This document shows, one piece after another, positions 51,100-60,940 of a DNA stretch of 64,000 nucleotides (position 1 is its first letter; the number at the start of each line of letters is the position of its first letter). The DNA is from Pirellulales bacterium (GTDB taxonomy: Bacteria; Planctomycetota; Planctomycetia; Pirellulales; Lacipirellulaceae), in the NCBI GenBank assembly GCA_020847515.1, contig JADLBW010000069.1:24364-88363 (forward strand). The letters are read 5' to 3'. Below the pieces are notes generated by a model. It was not told the origin of the DNA, did no database searches, and saw only the letters and a list, made by a program, of their open reading frames with translations. A program made the position numbers and the translations under genes.

Positions 51100-51561
51100 A
51101 TGGAACGTGCTTCCATGGGCGTACTCACTGACCTTGCCCAGCTACGAGCATCCCTGCCCCTGGCGGCGGCCCTCGCCGCCGCCGCGCTGGGGTGTTCCGG
51201 CGGCAGTCCTTACGACCTCGTTCCCGTCGCCGGCACGGTGACGTACGACGACGGATCGCTCATTCCTGCGGAATCGATGATCTTGAAGTTCGAACCGCAA
51301 GCCGCCGCCTTGGACCCGAAAACCTTCCCCCGCAAGGGATTTGCCAAGGTCGACGCCGACGGCAGCTTCGACCTCGCCACAACGCACAAACACGGCGACG
51401 GTCTCGTCGCGGGGAAACACAAGGTGACGATCTTCACCACCACCAACCAAGGCAAGCAAACGTCGCTCGTTCCTCCTGAATATCTAAACCCTGCGACGAC
51501 GCCAATCGAGATAGATACCGCGGAGCAACTGCTGACGATTAAGGTGCAAAAACCCAAGTAG
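51100..51561 (+). CDS. Small lipoprotein with a carboxypeptidase-regulatory-like domain
   Basis: A 153-residue lipoprotein with a lipobox-like LAAAALGC. The mature part reads PYDLVPVAGTVTYDDGSLIPA followed by GFAKVDADGSFDLATT and GLVAGKHKVTIFT, which resembles the beta-sandwich regulatory domain found in many planctomycete lipoproteins. Its role is unknown. The ATG at 51100 has AAGGA seven bases upstream; an ATG at 51073 overlaps the preceding stop and is an alternative. It follows the PEP-CTERM protein by 19 bases. Confidence 0.75.
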   Translation: MERASMGVLTDLAQLRASLPLAAALAAAALGCSGGSPYDLVPVAGTVTYDDGSLIPAESMILKFEPQAAALDPKTFPRKGFAKVDADGSFDLATTHKHGDGLVAGKHKVTIFTTTNQGKQTSLVPPEYLNPATTPIEIDTAEQLLTIKVQKPK

Positions 51562-51647
51562 CTCATCTAAGACGCGAAAGCCGCGGCGCAGCGTTAGGCC
51601 TTGCTTTAGGCGACGCTAGCCGGCTCTTCGCGAGTCAGGCTGACGCC

Positions 51648-52823
51648 ATGGACTTTATCCACCGCATACATACATATCAGGCCCGCGGCAGGCAGGCGGC
51701 CAGGCGGCATCCGACGGGCGGGTTTACCCTCGTGGAATTGCTGGTCGTTATCGCCATCATCGGCGTGCTCGTGGCCTTGTTGTTGCCGGCCGTGCAGGCC
51801 GCTCGTGAAGCCGCCAGGCGGTCGCAGTGCGTTAACAACGCCAAGCAACTGGCTCTAGGGTGCATCTCCTATCACGACGCCCACAAGACCTTTCCCGCGG
51901 CCCTGACCTATTCCGAGGCGGCGCTGACCGCGAAAGGCCAATCCCCCTCGAGTATGAATGGCGTCGATGCGAACCCCAATCACGGCCCCAATTGGGTCGT
52001 CAGAATTCTCCCTTTTATTGAACAACAAACGCTCTACAACTCGTTCGACTTCGCCAAATACATCTCTGCCCCGGAAAACCGCATTCCCCGCGGTCAGAGC
52101 ATCGCCACCATGCTCTGCCCTTCTGATACCTCATACAGCGCAGAACCGTTCGCCGTCCCCGCCGGCGTGGGAGGCGATAATTGGGCCCGCGGCAACTACG
52201 GCGCCAACAGCTCCCTGTCGCATGCCAAGGACGGGAACATCGCCTATTCCCCCAAGCATACCGATTCCGCTCCCTATTGGTTCGGCGCCAGTTGGGGCGA
52301 GTTCCACTGGACCCGCGGCATTATGGGAGGCAATGTCGCCCTATCCATCACGCAGATCGAAGACGGAACTTCAAACACCGTCTTGGTGACGGAACTTCGC
52401 GCCGGCCTTAGCCCCTCAGACAGGCGCGGCATTTGGGCGATGGGAATGGCCGGAGCCAGCAGCGTCTGGGCGCACTCGACCGATGACTCGATCGGCCCTA
52501 ACTCATGCCTCGAAGGCGCCGACAACATCTTCGGCAGCGCCAGAGTCCTCCAAGAGGCGGGGGAAGGAACGCTCCTCCAGAACTGCATGTTGCCCGGCGG
52601 CGGAGGCACGGGGAGCAATCAGGCCTCTCCCCGGAGCCAGCATCTGGGCGGCGTTAACGTCGCCTTCGCCGATGGCAGCGTCGCCTTCATCACGGAAAAT
52701 ATCGAGACCCATCACGGCGATTTCAACATCGCCTACGACCCGGACGGTTTTTTGGATTTTGGCGCCTGGGAGCGGATCATGTGCTCCTCCGATGGCGGCG
52801 TAGTTGATCGCGGTTCGTTTTAG
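51648..52823 (+). CDS. DUF1559 prepilin-type protein
   Basis: A 391-residue protein with the planctomycete hallmark architecture: a type IV pilin-like leader GFTLVELLVVIAIIGVLVALLLPAVQAAREAARR in which G-F-T-L-V-E is the prepilin-peptidase site (core GFTLVELLVVIAIIG), then the DUF1559 segment with SQCVNNAKQLALGCISYHD and the C-terminal HLGGVNVAFADGSVAFI. The function is unknown; many copies exist in this phylum. It lies 86 bases after the lipoprotein gene and could belong to the same unit. Confidence 0.93.
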   Translation: MDFIHRIHTYQARGRQAARRHPTGGFTLVELLVVIAIIGVLVALLLPAVQAAREAARRSQCVNNAKQLALGCISYHDAHKTFPAALTYSEAALTAKGQSPSSMNGVDANPNHGPNWVVRILPFIEQQTLYNSFDFAKYISAPENRIPRGQSIATMLCPSDTSYSAEPFAVPAGVGGDNWARGNYGANSSLSHAKDGNIAYSPKHTDSAPYWFGASWGEFHWTRGIMGGNVALSITQIEDGTSNTVLVTELRAGLSPSDRRGIWAMGMAGASSVWAHSTDDSIGPNSCLEGADNIFGSARVLQEAGEGTLLQNCMLPGGGGTGSNQASPRSQHLGGVNVAFADGSVAFITENIETHHGDFNIAYDPDGFLDFGAWERIMCSSDGGVVDRGSF

Positions 52824-53211
52824 CCTCCAATCGATCCACTGATCGCCCGCGGCTCGCCTCGGCGCCGCCCCGCGATGCGCTAAGGACGCGGGTCCCGCTC
52901 ATGCAACTGGGCGATTCCCGCAGGCCAGCCGGAAAACAAGACCGGCAATCGTTTCGTCCTGCTGGCCGCCGCTCGCCCGGTTCAAAAGCCCCACGCTCCT
53001 CGACCCAACCGCTTTAGGTCGCTCGCAGAGGCCCCTCAGCGCCGGCCGCAGAGCCGCCCCGCGCATTCATGCGCCATCGCTGCTCGCCGTGCAAAGCCCA
53101 TGCCGCCATCGACATGGCGACGACTCGAATTCACCCCCTCCGGCCGCAATAATACGTGCGTAATCCCCCTGGCGTTCTTCATGGGCGCCTGACCCGCCAG
53201 TGGAGCGCAAC
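52824..53211. other. 388-base gap with a terminator-like hairpin
   Basis: No gene is supported. GGCCAGC (52923-52929) and GCTGGCC (52961-52967) form a 7-bp outer stem with an inner CCGG/CCGG pair, about 100 bases after the DUF1559 gene. No T-run follows, so a terminator role is uncertain. Nothing else is visible. Confidence 0.4.
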
Positions 53212-54384
53212 ATGAGCGAGTTTGTCCCGGGAGCCGACGATCCCCAGCGTGCTCATCCCGGTCCCGGATGTCCCAGCGGCGCCGACCACGACCGCGAGGT
53301 TCCCGACGTCGACCTCCTCACTCCGCTGAAGATCCGCGGTGAACGCCTGCGCAACCGGATCGCCATGTCGCCCATGTGCCAGTACTGCGCGGAAAACGGC
53401 ATGGCGAACGACTGGCACCTGGTACATCTGGGCAGCCGCGCCGTGGGGGGCGCCGCACTGGTCATGGTCGAGGCCACTGCCGTGACCGCCGCCGGACGGA
53501 TCTCTCCCTTGGATATGGGCCTGTGGACCGACGACCATGCCGAACCTTTAGCGCGGATCGCGCGGTTCATCGCATCGCAGGGCGCCGTCCCGGCGATTCA
53601 ACTGGCCCACGCCGGTCGCAAGGCAAGTTGTGAAGTCCCGTGGCGGGGCGGCGCACCGCTGAGGCCGGAAGAAGGCGGTTGGAGTCCCGTGGCAGGCCCT
53701 AGCCCGGTGCCGTTCGACGAGGGCAGCCCCACGCCCGAGCCGCTCGACCCGCAGGGCATTCACGAAATCACCGACGCCTTCGCGGCGGCCGCCCTCCGTG
53801 CCGTTTCCGCCGGGTTCCGCGTGCTGGAAATCCACGCCGCCCACGGTTATCTGCTGCACGAGTTCCTCTCTCCCTTGAGCAACGAACGCACCGACCAGTA
53901 CGGCGGCAGCCTGGAGAATCGTTTACGGCTTACCTTAGAGGTCGCCGAGCGGCTGCGTAAGCGGATGCCCGATTCCATGCCGCTGTTTGTGCGAATTTCG
54001 GCGACCGACTGGGTGGACGGCGGCTGGGACGTCGAGCAGTCCGTCGTCCTTTGCCGCCAGCTCAAGAATCGGGGCGTTGATCTGATCGACGTCTCGTCGG
54101 GCGCACTGACCCCCAAGGCCCGCATTCCGGTCGCCCGGGGCTACCAGGTGCCGCTAGCGCGGAAGATCCGCGAAGAGGCCCAGATCGCCACCGGCGCCGT
54201 GGGACTCATCACCGAAGCGCCGCATGCCAACGAGATCATCACAGGCGGCGACGCCGACCTCGTGCTGCTGGGCCGCGAGATGCTACGCGAGCCCTATTGG
54301 GCCCTCAAGGCCCAACACGAACTCGGCGAAGAGCCCGTCTGGCCCACGCAATACGGCTACGCCGTCAAGCGCCGGACCAAGTAA
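53212..54384 (+). CDS. NADH:flavin oxidoreductase, old yellow enzyme type (YqjM-like)
   Basis: A 390-residue FMN-binding TIM barrel that reduces activated alkenes with NAD(P)H. Family marks are RNRIAMSPMCQYCAENGMANDWHLVHLGSRAVGG, with the class III cysteine in SPMCQY, and the active-site HAAHGYLLHEFLSPLSNERTDQYGGS (in core terms HAAHGYL..EFLSP..N.R.D.YGGS). QLAHAGRK and the C-terminal LVLLGREMLREPYW are also present. The N-terminus is extended by about 35 residues relative to typical YqjM. ATG 53212 is used; a GTG at 53200 is in frame. The physiological substrate is unknown. Confidence 0.92.
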   Translation: MSEFVPGADDPQRAHPGPGCPSGADHDREVPDVDLLTPLKIRGERLRNRIAMSPMCQYCAENGMANDWHLVHLGSRAVGGAALVMVEATAVTAAGRISPLDMGLWTDDHAEPLARIARFIASQGAVPAIQLAHAGRKASCEVPWRGGAPLRPEEGGWSPVAGPSPVPFDEGSPTPEPLDPQGIHEITDAFAAAALRAVSAGFRVLEIHAAHGYLLHEFLSPLSNERTDQYGGSLENRLRLTLEVAERLRKRMPDSMPLFVRISATDWVDGGWDVEQSVVLCRQLKNRGVDLIDVSSGALTPKARIPVARGYQVPLARKIREEAQIATGAVGLITEAPHANEIITGGDADLVLLGREMLREPYWALKAQHELGEEPVWPTQYGYAVKRRTK

Positions 54385-54626
54385 GTCGGCTCGAAGCGGC
54401 CCTCCGGCGGCGGCGGTAGAGCAGGGCGACGGCCTAAAACGGCCCCGTTACGGCGGCATGGCTAGGGGCCTTCGGCCGCTGCAGCCCGGGGTATTCGCGT
54501 AATCGGGCCGCTGCTACGCCTTCGCCCTGCCCCCTCTCCAGCAACCGCGTTAGAATTCCACTTCTTTCCGCCCGGCGCCCAGTCACGCTCCAGCCTCCAG
54601 TCCCCACCTCAAGTCGCACCGCCTCC

Positions 54627-56132
<1,506 letters not shown>

Positions 56133-56212
56133 AATCCGCCGGCTGCGGAGGATGTAAGTAAGATGCGCCGCGTCAGTCAGGTACAATTGGGTTGGCGTTC
56201 TACGCCCCAAAC

Positions 56213-56446
56213 ATGTCTGATCATCCGAATAAGCGCATTCGCTCAGCCATCGAGTACGCAGGTGAGAAAGGATGGACGCTTCGGCAGGCAAGCGGACGAG
56301 CTCATGTTTGGGGGCGATTGTTCTGTCCGCAAGGAGATCTAAGCGGTTGCATCAGGGCCGTATACTCCACACCTCGTGTTCCAGAATCGCACGCGAAGGA
56401 TATTCGCCGTGCTGCGGATCGTTGCCCGCACCACGCCCCTAAATAG
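56213..56446 (+). CDS. Small unknown protein, first of a two-gene pair (HicA-like fold possible)
   Basis: A 77-residue basic protein of no named family. The layout is helix (SAIEYAGEKG), strand (WTLRQAS), RAHVWGRLFCP (H31, C38), strand (AVYSTPR), then helix (AKDIRRAADRC, H60, C71). This alpha-beta-beta-beta-alpha order and the early histidine recall the small dsRBD-like HicA toxins, but identity is not shown. Short size, a conserved-looking histidine/cysteine set, and a same-sized partner 17 bases downstream suggest one transcriptional unit. ATG 56213 is chosen; a start at 56192 adds seven residues. The sequence is visibly less GC-rich than its neighbours, hinting at transfer into the ffh-rpsP cluster. 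Confidence 0.7.
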   Translation: MSDHPNKRIRSAIEYAGEKGWTLRQASGRAHVWGRLFCPQGDLSGCIRAVYSTPRVPESHAKDIRRAADRCPHHAPK

Positions 56447-56463
56447 CTACCAGCGGTGACGCC

Positions 56464-56718
56464 ATGACAACTTACGAGTTTACGCTCATTCTTCAAGGCT
56501 CGCTCGAACTCACGGAGGAAACGGCGGATCGGCTCTTCGAGGCAGGATGTAACGATGGGTCGCCCGGTTCATGCGGCGGCGTCCTGTCAATCGACTTCCA
56601 TCGGGCGGATGAGTCGCTGGAAGCGGCTATCGCATCGGCAATCCGCGACGTGCGCTGTGCAGGTTTCGAGGTTGAGCGAATTGAAATGAGCGCTCGGACG
56701 CTACCCATATCAGCTTAG
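56464..56718 (+). CDS. Small unknown protein, second of the two-gene pair
   Basis: An 84-residue acidic protein starting MTTYEFTLILQGSLELTEE. The pattern is strand (YEFTLIL), helix (ETADRLFEAG), C-rich turn (CNDGSPGSCGG), strand (VLSIDFHR), helix (SLEAAIASAIRDVRCAG), strand (FEVERIEMS), a ferredoxin-like or RNase-H-like small fold. I recognise no family. Opposite charge to its 77-residue partner and the 17-base spacing are consistent with a complex, for example an antitoxin neutralising a toxin; this is inference only. No typical helix-turn-helix is visible. Base use is again less GC-rich than in neighbouring genes. Confidence 0.7.
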   Translation: MTTYEFTLILQGSLELTEETADRLFEAGCNDGSPGSCGGVLSIDFHRADESLEAAIASAIRDVRCAGFEVERIEMSARTLPISA

Positions 56719-56770
56719 CTAGCTGGCGCGCTGAATCTTCTCTTCGTACCTTCCTGGCAAAGCGGTCTCC

Positions 56771-58615
56771 GTGCACCTCGCCGTAACCATGCTGATGGCG
56801 TCCGTGCTCGCCAGCACCGGACTATTGGCGTTGGCTCTGGCCGCGTCGCGTCGGCACTGGTTCTTGCGAACTTCGGCGTTTCTGATCGTCCTCGCGCCGC
56901 TGCTGCTTGTCCCCGCCTACGAGGTTTTCATTGGACTCGCTTTGGAAGCGGGCATAATTGCCGTCGGCGCGGACCTGGCGCGGCGTAGAGATCGTCGAGA
57001 TCGCGATTCCCGGCCAAACGGAGATACCGGCCGCACGCCCCCTCGATTCTCTTTGACTTCGCTGCTGCTGGGCATGGTGCTCTGTGGCGTGGCCGCCGCG
57101 GTGGCGGCGCGGGCGCCGCGACTAAACCCTTACGGTTGGGCGAGTATCGCGATCGTGGCGTTCTGCGGCGCCGCCGCGACGTTGATCGCAGCTTGGGCGG
57201 CCCGGAGGCGAACATGGATCCAAATTGCAGGCCGTCTGCTCATCGGGCTGTGCATAGTGATTGCCCTCGCCGCAATTCCGTATTCGCTAGACGGCTTCCT
57301 CCCCGCGCTGGTTGTGGGCGGCGCCTGGCCGCCGATGATGCGAGACCCGTCGAACCCAATTTCCAACTTGATTCAACCAGGCGCAAACATCGGGCTGCTC
57401 TGGTTCGGCGTCATGCCCGCCGCCTTTGCCGCTTGTGCAACGATCCTCTTGCTCGCCATGCCATGGCGGACCCGCCGGCCCAAGGATGCCAGGGCCGCTT
57501 GGAAGCGTCGGCTTGCCTTCGGATTCACCAGGGGGCTCGCCGCGGCGTGCGTCGTTCTGGTCGTCGCTCCCGCAGGCTGGACCCTCTGGAAACTCCTCAC
57601 GCCCGAGCCAGTTCCCGTGGTGAGGATGCCCCAATCCAATGCCTACGACGACTTCGTCGCCGCCGGGCAATCGATCGTTAGCGCCGCAATCAACTCGGCC
57701 AATTTCGACCCGGATACAGCGCTGCTTCGCACCATTCGCCAGGCAGTTGCCGAAGTACGGCCCGCCATAGAACGCACGCGCGATGGATTGGCGAAGCCGT
57801 TCATGGCGCCCGTCGATTTCAAATCTCACGCCTTGCCTGTGGGCGATATGACGAGCCTACGCTCGCTCGCCCGCGCCTTGCGCGCCGAAGGACGCTTAGC
57901 GGAACTCGAGGGCAATATCGAACAGGCGCTTGCCGCGCATCTCGATATCATTCGACTTGGCTATCAGAGCCGCCGCGGCGGATTGATCGTAAACGGCCAG
58001 GTCGGTTCCGCTATTACAGGCGTCGGCGCCTCAGGCGTTTACAACCTTGCTGCGCGCCTTTCGAGAAGCCAATGCCTGATGGCCATTGACGCCATCAAGG
58101 CGTCCGAAGCGCTCTCCGAGTCATATGCGGCCCTCGAACGCCGCGACCAGCTCTGGGAACAGCATGCTCTCGACTGGTTCGGGGGGCTACATTTTGTACT
58201 CGACCGCTTCTGCGGTGGAGGCCACGCCGCCTACGGACAATCATTTGTTTGGGAGGAAGCGCGAACCGCCCTGCTGAAGGCCCATCTGGCTCTGTTGGCG
58301 TACTACGCCGAGCACTCGCGTTGGCCTGCCGACTGGCGGGAGGTGGTTGCCGCCGGGCTGCCGCCGCTGCCGATCGATCCGCATGACCCAGCCGGCGGCG
58401 CCATTCGATATCGGCGGACCGACATCGGTTACTTGCTGTACAGCGTGGGCGGCAACCAAATCGACGATCGCGGCGCTGCTCCCCCGCAAGGCGACACGCA
58501 GGCCATCTCCAGCGGCGATCTCCGCTTGGATCTGCTCCTTGCCCCCGTTTCGCCGCCCAACTCTCCGCCTGCCGCTCAAAGCAAGGCAGAGCCGCGGGCG
58601 GCGCGTCCGAATTAA
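56771..58615 (+). CDS. Large integral membrane protein of unknown function
   Basis: A 614-residue protein. Several hydrophobic helices occur in the first 270 residues (near 1-24, 34-60, 92-112, 120-140, 148-170, 208-232, 250-275), then a large soluble part. The C-terminal third has LLKAHLALLAYYAEHSRWPADWREVVAAGLPPLPIDPHDP, resembling the substrate-facing end of type II secretion pseudopilins (core ALLAYYAEHSRWP..W.E......P.DP.D.....YR). No enzyme motif is seen. The GTG at 56771 is used; ATGs at 56789 and 56795 are possible. It lies between the small pair and rpsP, 53 bases after the pair. Confidence 0.65.
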   Translation: MHLAVTMLMASVLASTGLLALALAASRRHWFLRTSAFLIVLAPLLLVPAYEVFIGLALEAGIIAVGADLARRRDRRDRDSRPNGDTGRTPPRFSLTSLLLGMVLCGVAAAVAARAPRLNPYGWASIAIVAFCGAAATLIAAWAARRRTWIQIAGRLLIGLCIVIALAAIPYSLDGFLPALVVGGAWPPMMRDPSNPISNLIQPGANIGLLWFGVMPAAFAACATILLLAMPWRTRRPKDARAAWKRRLAFGFTRGLAAACVVLVVAPAGWTLWKLLTPEPVPVVRMPQSNAYDDFVAAGQSIVSAAINSANFDPDTALLRTIRQAVAEVRPAIERTRDGLAKPFMAPVDFKSHALPVGDMTSLRSLARALRAEGRLAELEGNIEQALAAHLDIIRLGYQSRRGGLIVNGQVGSAITGVGASGVYNLAARLSRSQCLMAIDAIKASEALSESYAALERRDQLWEQHALDWFGGLHFVLDRFCGGGHAAYGQSFVWEEARTALLKAHLALLAYYAEHSRWPADWREVVAAGLPPLPIDPHDPAGGAIRYRRTDIGYLLYSVGGNQIDDRGAAPPQGDTQAISSGDLRLDLLLAPVSPPNSPPAAQSKAEPRAARPN

Positions 58616-59199
58616 CCGACGATGTGGCCCATCGTATTGACCCCCGCTTCCTCTTCGCCGCCGGCGTACGCGCCCACGGAAGCCAAGCCGCCCGCCTTGT
58701 CCCCGCCTCAGGAAAGTCCGAGTTTACCGTAGGAATTGGCCGCGCGGTCCCCTAGGCTGGATTCTCGGCGTCCTGCCACCTCCCGTTTGGAATGCGAACG
58801 CGGCGCGTCGAGAATCCACAAGGCGCGTTTTTAAGGGCCGGTCGCCGTCGTTCGCTGCCAGTCTCGCAGCCGACAGAATCCCCGCTCTGTGGCCGCCAGG
58901 ACTCGAATTTTGTCGCCCCTTCGCGCTCCGACGACAAAACTCCGCGAGAAACCAGCCGCGGAACGCATTAAACCCGGGGGTTTACGTATAAGCCGATGCA
59001 TTCCCTCCCGGCGGGGCAATTGTGTCGCCAGAAATGCGCTTGGCGACCGGAACCGCTGTGGCGCCGCTCGGCGCCCCACTTGCCAGCAGGCCCGATTTTC
59101 GCAATCATACTGGATTCCCGTCTGGCCCCTAAGCTATGCCTGGGCGGCGACTTGTGAACCGCGTAAGGCGGTTCGGCAGCGAATATTAGGAGAATTGTT
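58616..59199. other. 584-base gap rich in inverted repeats before rpsP
   Basis: No gene is supported. The gap has GGATTCTCG (58759-58767) with CGAGAATCC (58809-58817), TTTTGTCG (58908-58915) with CGACAAAA (58932-58939), a TAAACCCGGGGGTTTA near-palindrome (58969-58984), and GAACCGC-GTAAG-GCGGTTC (59156-59174) just before the rpsP ribosome-binding site. It may be the remnant of a mobile element or an RNA leader; I cannot assign it. Confidence 0.5.
59156..59174 (+). promoter_or_regulatory. Hairpin in the rpsP leader
   Basis: GAACCGC and GCGGTTC form a perfect 7-bp stem with a five-base loop (GTAAG), ending 14 bases before the AGGAGA ribosome-binding site (59188-59193) of rpsP. Position suits translational control of ribosomal protein S16, but no known regulatory RNA family is recognised. 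Confidence 0.45.
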
Positions 59200-59610
59200 G
59201 TGGCGGTCGTTATCCGCATGAAGAAGATGGGCCGGGCCCATCGCGCCTTTTTCCGCATCTGTGCCACCGACAAGCGGGCCCCCCGCGACGGACGCGTGCT
59301 GGAAGAATTGGGCACGTACGACCCGAGCGTCCCCGAGACCGACGCCCGCGCCGTGCTGAACCAGCAGCGCGTCGCCTACTGGCTCGGCGTCGGCGCCCAA
59401 CCGAGCGAGAAGGTCGCCGTGCTGATCAAGAAGTACGGGCCGGGCGGCACGCACCTGGAGCAGCAGCAGAAGGCGATCGAGAAGCTCAAGGGCCCGAAGA
59501 CCGTGCCGCCGGTTGGCCCGGCGGCCCCGTCCAAGCGGAAACAAGCCGAAGAAGGCGCGGCTGCTGAAGCCCCTGCGGCCGAAGCCCCTGCCGAGGGGGG
59601 CGAGGGCTGA
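59200..59610 (+). CDS. rpsP: Ribosomal protein S16 with an Ala/Glu-rich tail
   Basis: The small-subunit protein S16: VVIRMKKMGRAHRAFFRICATDKRAPRDGRVLEELGTYDP is the family core (MKKMGR.HRAFFRIC...R.PRDGR..E.LG.YDP), and EKVAVLIKKYG closes it at about residue 80. Residues 95-136 form an acidic, alanine-rich tail absent from many S16 proteins. It starts at GTG 59200 with AGGAGA six bases upstream. It begins the rpsP-trmD-rplS order that is conserved in bacteria. Confidence 0.95.
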   Translation: MAVVIRMKKMGRAHRAFFRICATDKRAPRDGRVLEELGTYDPSVPETDARAVLNQQRVAYWLGVGAQPSEKVAVLIKKYGPGGTHLEQQQKAIEKLKGPKTVPPVGPAAPSKRKQAEEGAAAEAPAAEAPAEGGEG

Positions 59611-59706
59611 GATAATAACAACGCGCCCCGCACGGGCCGTGGGACAATGGAATTGCCGAGTCCGTGGGACTTGCGGTAGGAGGCTGGCGTCAATCGCGGT
59701 TCACCT

Positions 59707-59738
59707 GGTCCTAAGGTCCGATAGTCCTACGGTCCCGC
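59707..59738 (+). repeat. Four tandem 8-base units before trmD
   Basis: GGTCCTAA, GGTCCGAT, AGTCCTAC and GGTCCCGC follow one another directly and end two bases before the trmD ATG. The units share a GTCC core. They occupy the leader and ribosome-binding region, where no Shine-Dalgarno is visible, so a regulatory or structural role is possible. Confidence 0.5.
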
Positions 59739-59739
59739 G

Positions 59740-60423
59740 ATGCGGTTTGACGTCCTCACGTTGTTCCCGGAGATTTTTTCCGGCTATCTGACGCAGAGTT
59801 TGCTGAAGCTCTCGATCGAGCGCTCGATCGTTTCGGTGAACCTGCACAACATTCGCGACTGGGCGACCGACAAGCACCGCTCGGTCGACGATCGGCCGTT
59901 TGGCGGCGGACCGGGCATGGTGCTCATGCCGGGGCCGGCGGTCGAGGCGGTCGAGGCGGTACAGCAATTGGTGGAAACGCCGGGGCGAGTCGTCATGCTC
60001 ACCCCGCAGGGCCGGCCGCTCAACCAGCGGCTGGTCGAGGAGTTGGCCGAGCATCCGCGGCTGCTGCTGCTGTGCGGCAGGTACGAGGGGTTCGATCAGC
60101 GAGTCAGCGACATCCTGCAACCGCAGGAGGTGTCGCTGGGCGATTTCATCATCAACGGCGGCGAAGTGGCCGCCATGGTGGTGATTGACGCCGTGATTCG
60201 ACTGACGCCGGGCGTGCTCGGCGATGAGGAGAGCGGCCGGTACGACTCGTTTTCGACGGGCAACCGGCTACTGGAGTTCGCCCAGTACACGCGACCAAGG
60301 GTTTACCGAGGTCTGGAGGTCCCAGAGGTACTGCTCAGCGGCGACCATGGCCAGATCGCCAGGTGGCGTGAGCAGAGCAGCCGCGAGCGAACCGCCAGCC
60401 GCCGCCCCGATTTACTGCAGTGA
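59740..60423 (+). CDS. trmD: tRNA (guanine-N1)-methyltransferase
   Basis: A 227-residue SPOUT-class enzyme that methylates G37 of tRNAs reading CNN codons, preventing frameshifts, using S-adenosylmethionine. [14 protein letters not shown], the knot segments [45 protein letters not shown] and the substrate-side [23 protein letters not shown] (core YTRP.V..GL.VP.VLLSGDH) are all present. It is the normal partner of rpsP and rplS. Confidence 0.96.
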   Translation: [227 protein letters not shown]

Positions 60424-60512
60424 CGGCGCCGAAAAGTGCAGCGCCCTATAGCCTGGGGTCCGCCCCGCAGGTCGCCCCCAGAGGACGAAGCCAAGACCCG
60501 CTAATTATCACC

Positions 60513-60529
60513 CTCGGGCGCAGCCCGAG
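60513..60529 (+). terminator. Hairpin between trmD and rplS
   Basis: CTCGGGC (60513-60519) and GCCCGAG (60523-60529) form a perfect 7-bp stem with a three-base loop (GCA), followed by ACCATTTT. It may be a weak terminator, attenuator or the start of the rplS leader, as it lies 40 bases before the ATG. Confidence 0.45.
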
Positions 60530-60568
60530 ACCATTTTAAGAGCTAACAATCGCTAAAGGGTCCAAGCC

Positions 60569-60940
60569 ATGAGCCAAGACATCATCAAGCTGGTCGAACA
60601 GTCGAGCCTCAAACCGGCCGACCAGATACCGCAGTTCGACATCGGCGACACGGTCGACGTTCACACGCGGATCATGGAAGGCGACAAGGAGCGAATCCAG
60701 ATCTTCTCCGGCGTCGTCATCGCGCGCAGCGGCGCCGGCGCCCGCGAGATGTTCACCGTCCGGCGGATCGTCGCCGGCGAGGGCGTCGAGCGGAAGTTCC
60801 CCCTCCACTCGCCGCGGATCGCCAAAGTCGAAGTGAAGCGCAAGAGCATCGTCAAGCGGGCGAAGCTGTACTACATGCGCCAGCGCTCGGGCAAGAGCGC
60901 GCGGCTCCGCGAGCGCCGCATGGAGCAGCCGGCGTCCTAG
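60569..60940 (+). CDS. rplS: Ribosomal protein L19
   Basis: A 123-residue 50S protein at the 30S/50S interface. [42 protein letters not shown] (core GD.V.VH.RI.EG.KERIQ.F.GVVI) and [17 protein letters not shown] with the C-terminal [18 protein letters not shown] complete the L19 pattern. Its neighbours rpsP and trmD are the usual ones. Confidence 0.96.
   Translation: MSQDIIKLVEQSSLKPADQIPQFDIGDTVDVHTRIMEGDKERIQIFSGVVIARSGAGAREMFTVRRIVAGEGVERKFPLHSPRIAKVEVKRKSIVKRAKLYYMRQRSGKSARLRERRMEQPAS

Noticed and set aside
58880..58945. tRNA-like T-loop (ATTCGAGTCCTGG on the minus strand)
   Set aside because: The T-stem does not pair and no acceptor, D or anticodon arm can be drawn, so it is not called a tRNA.
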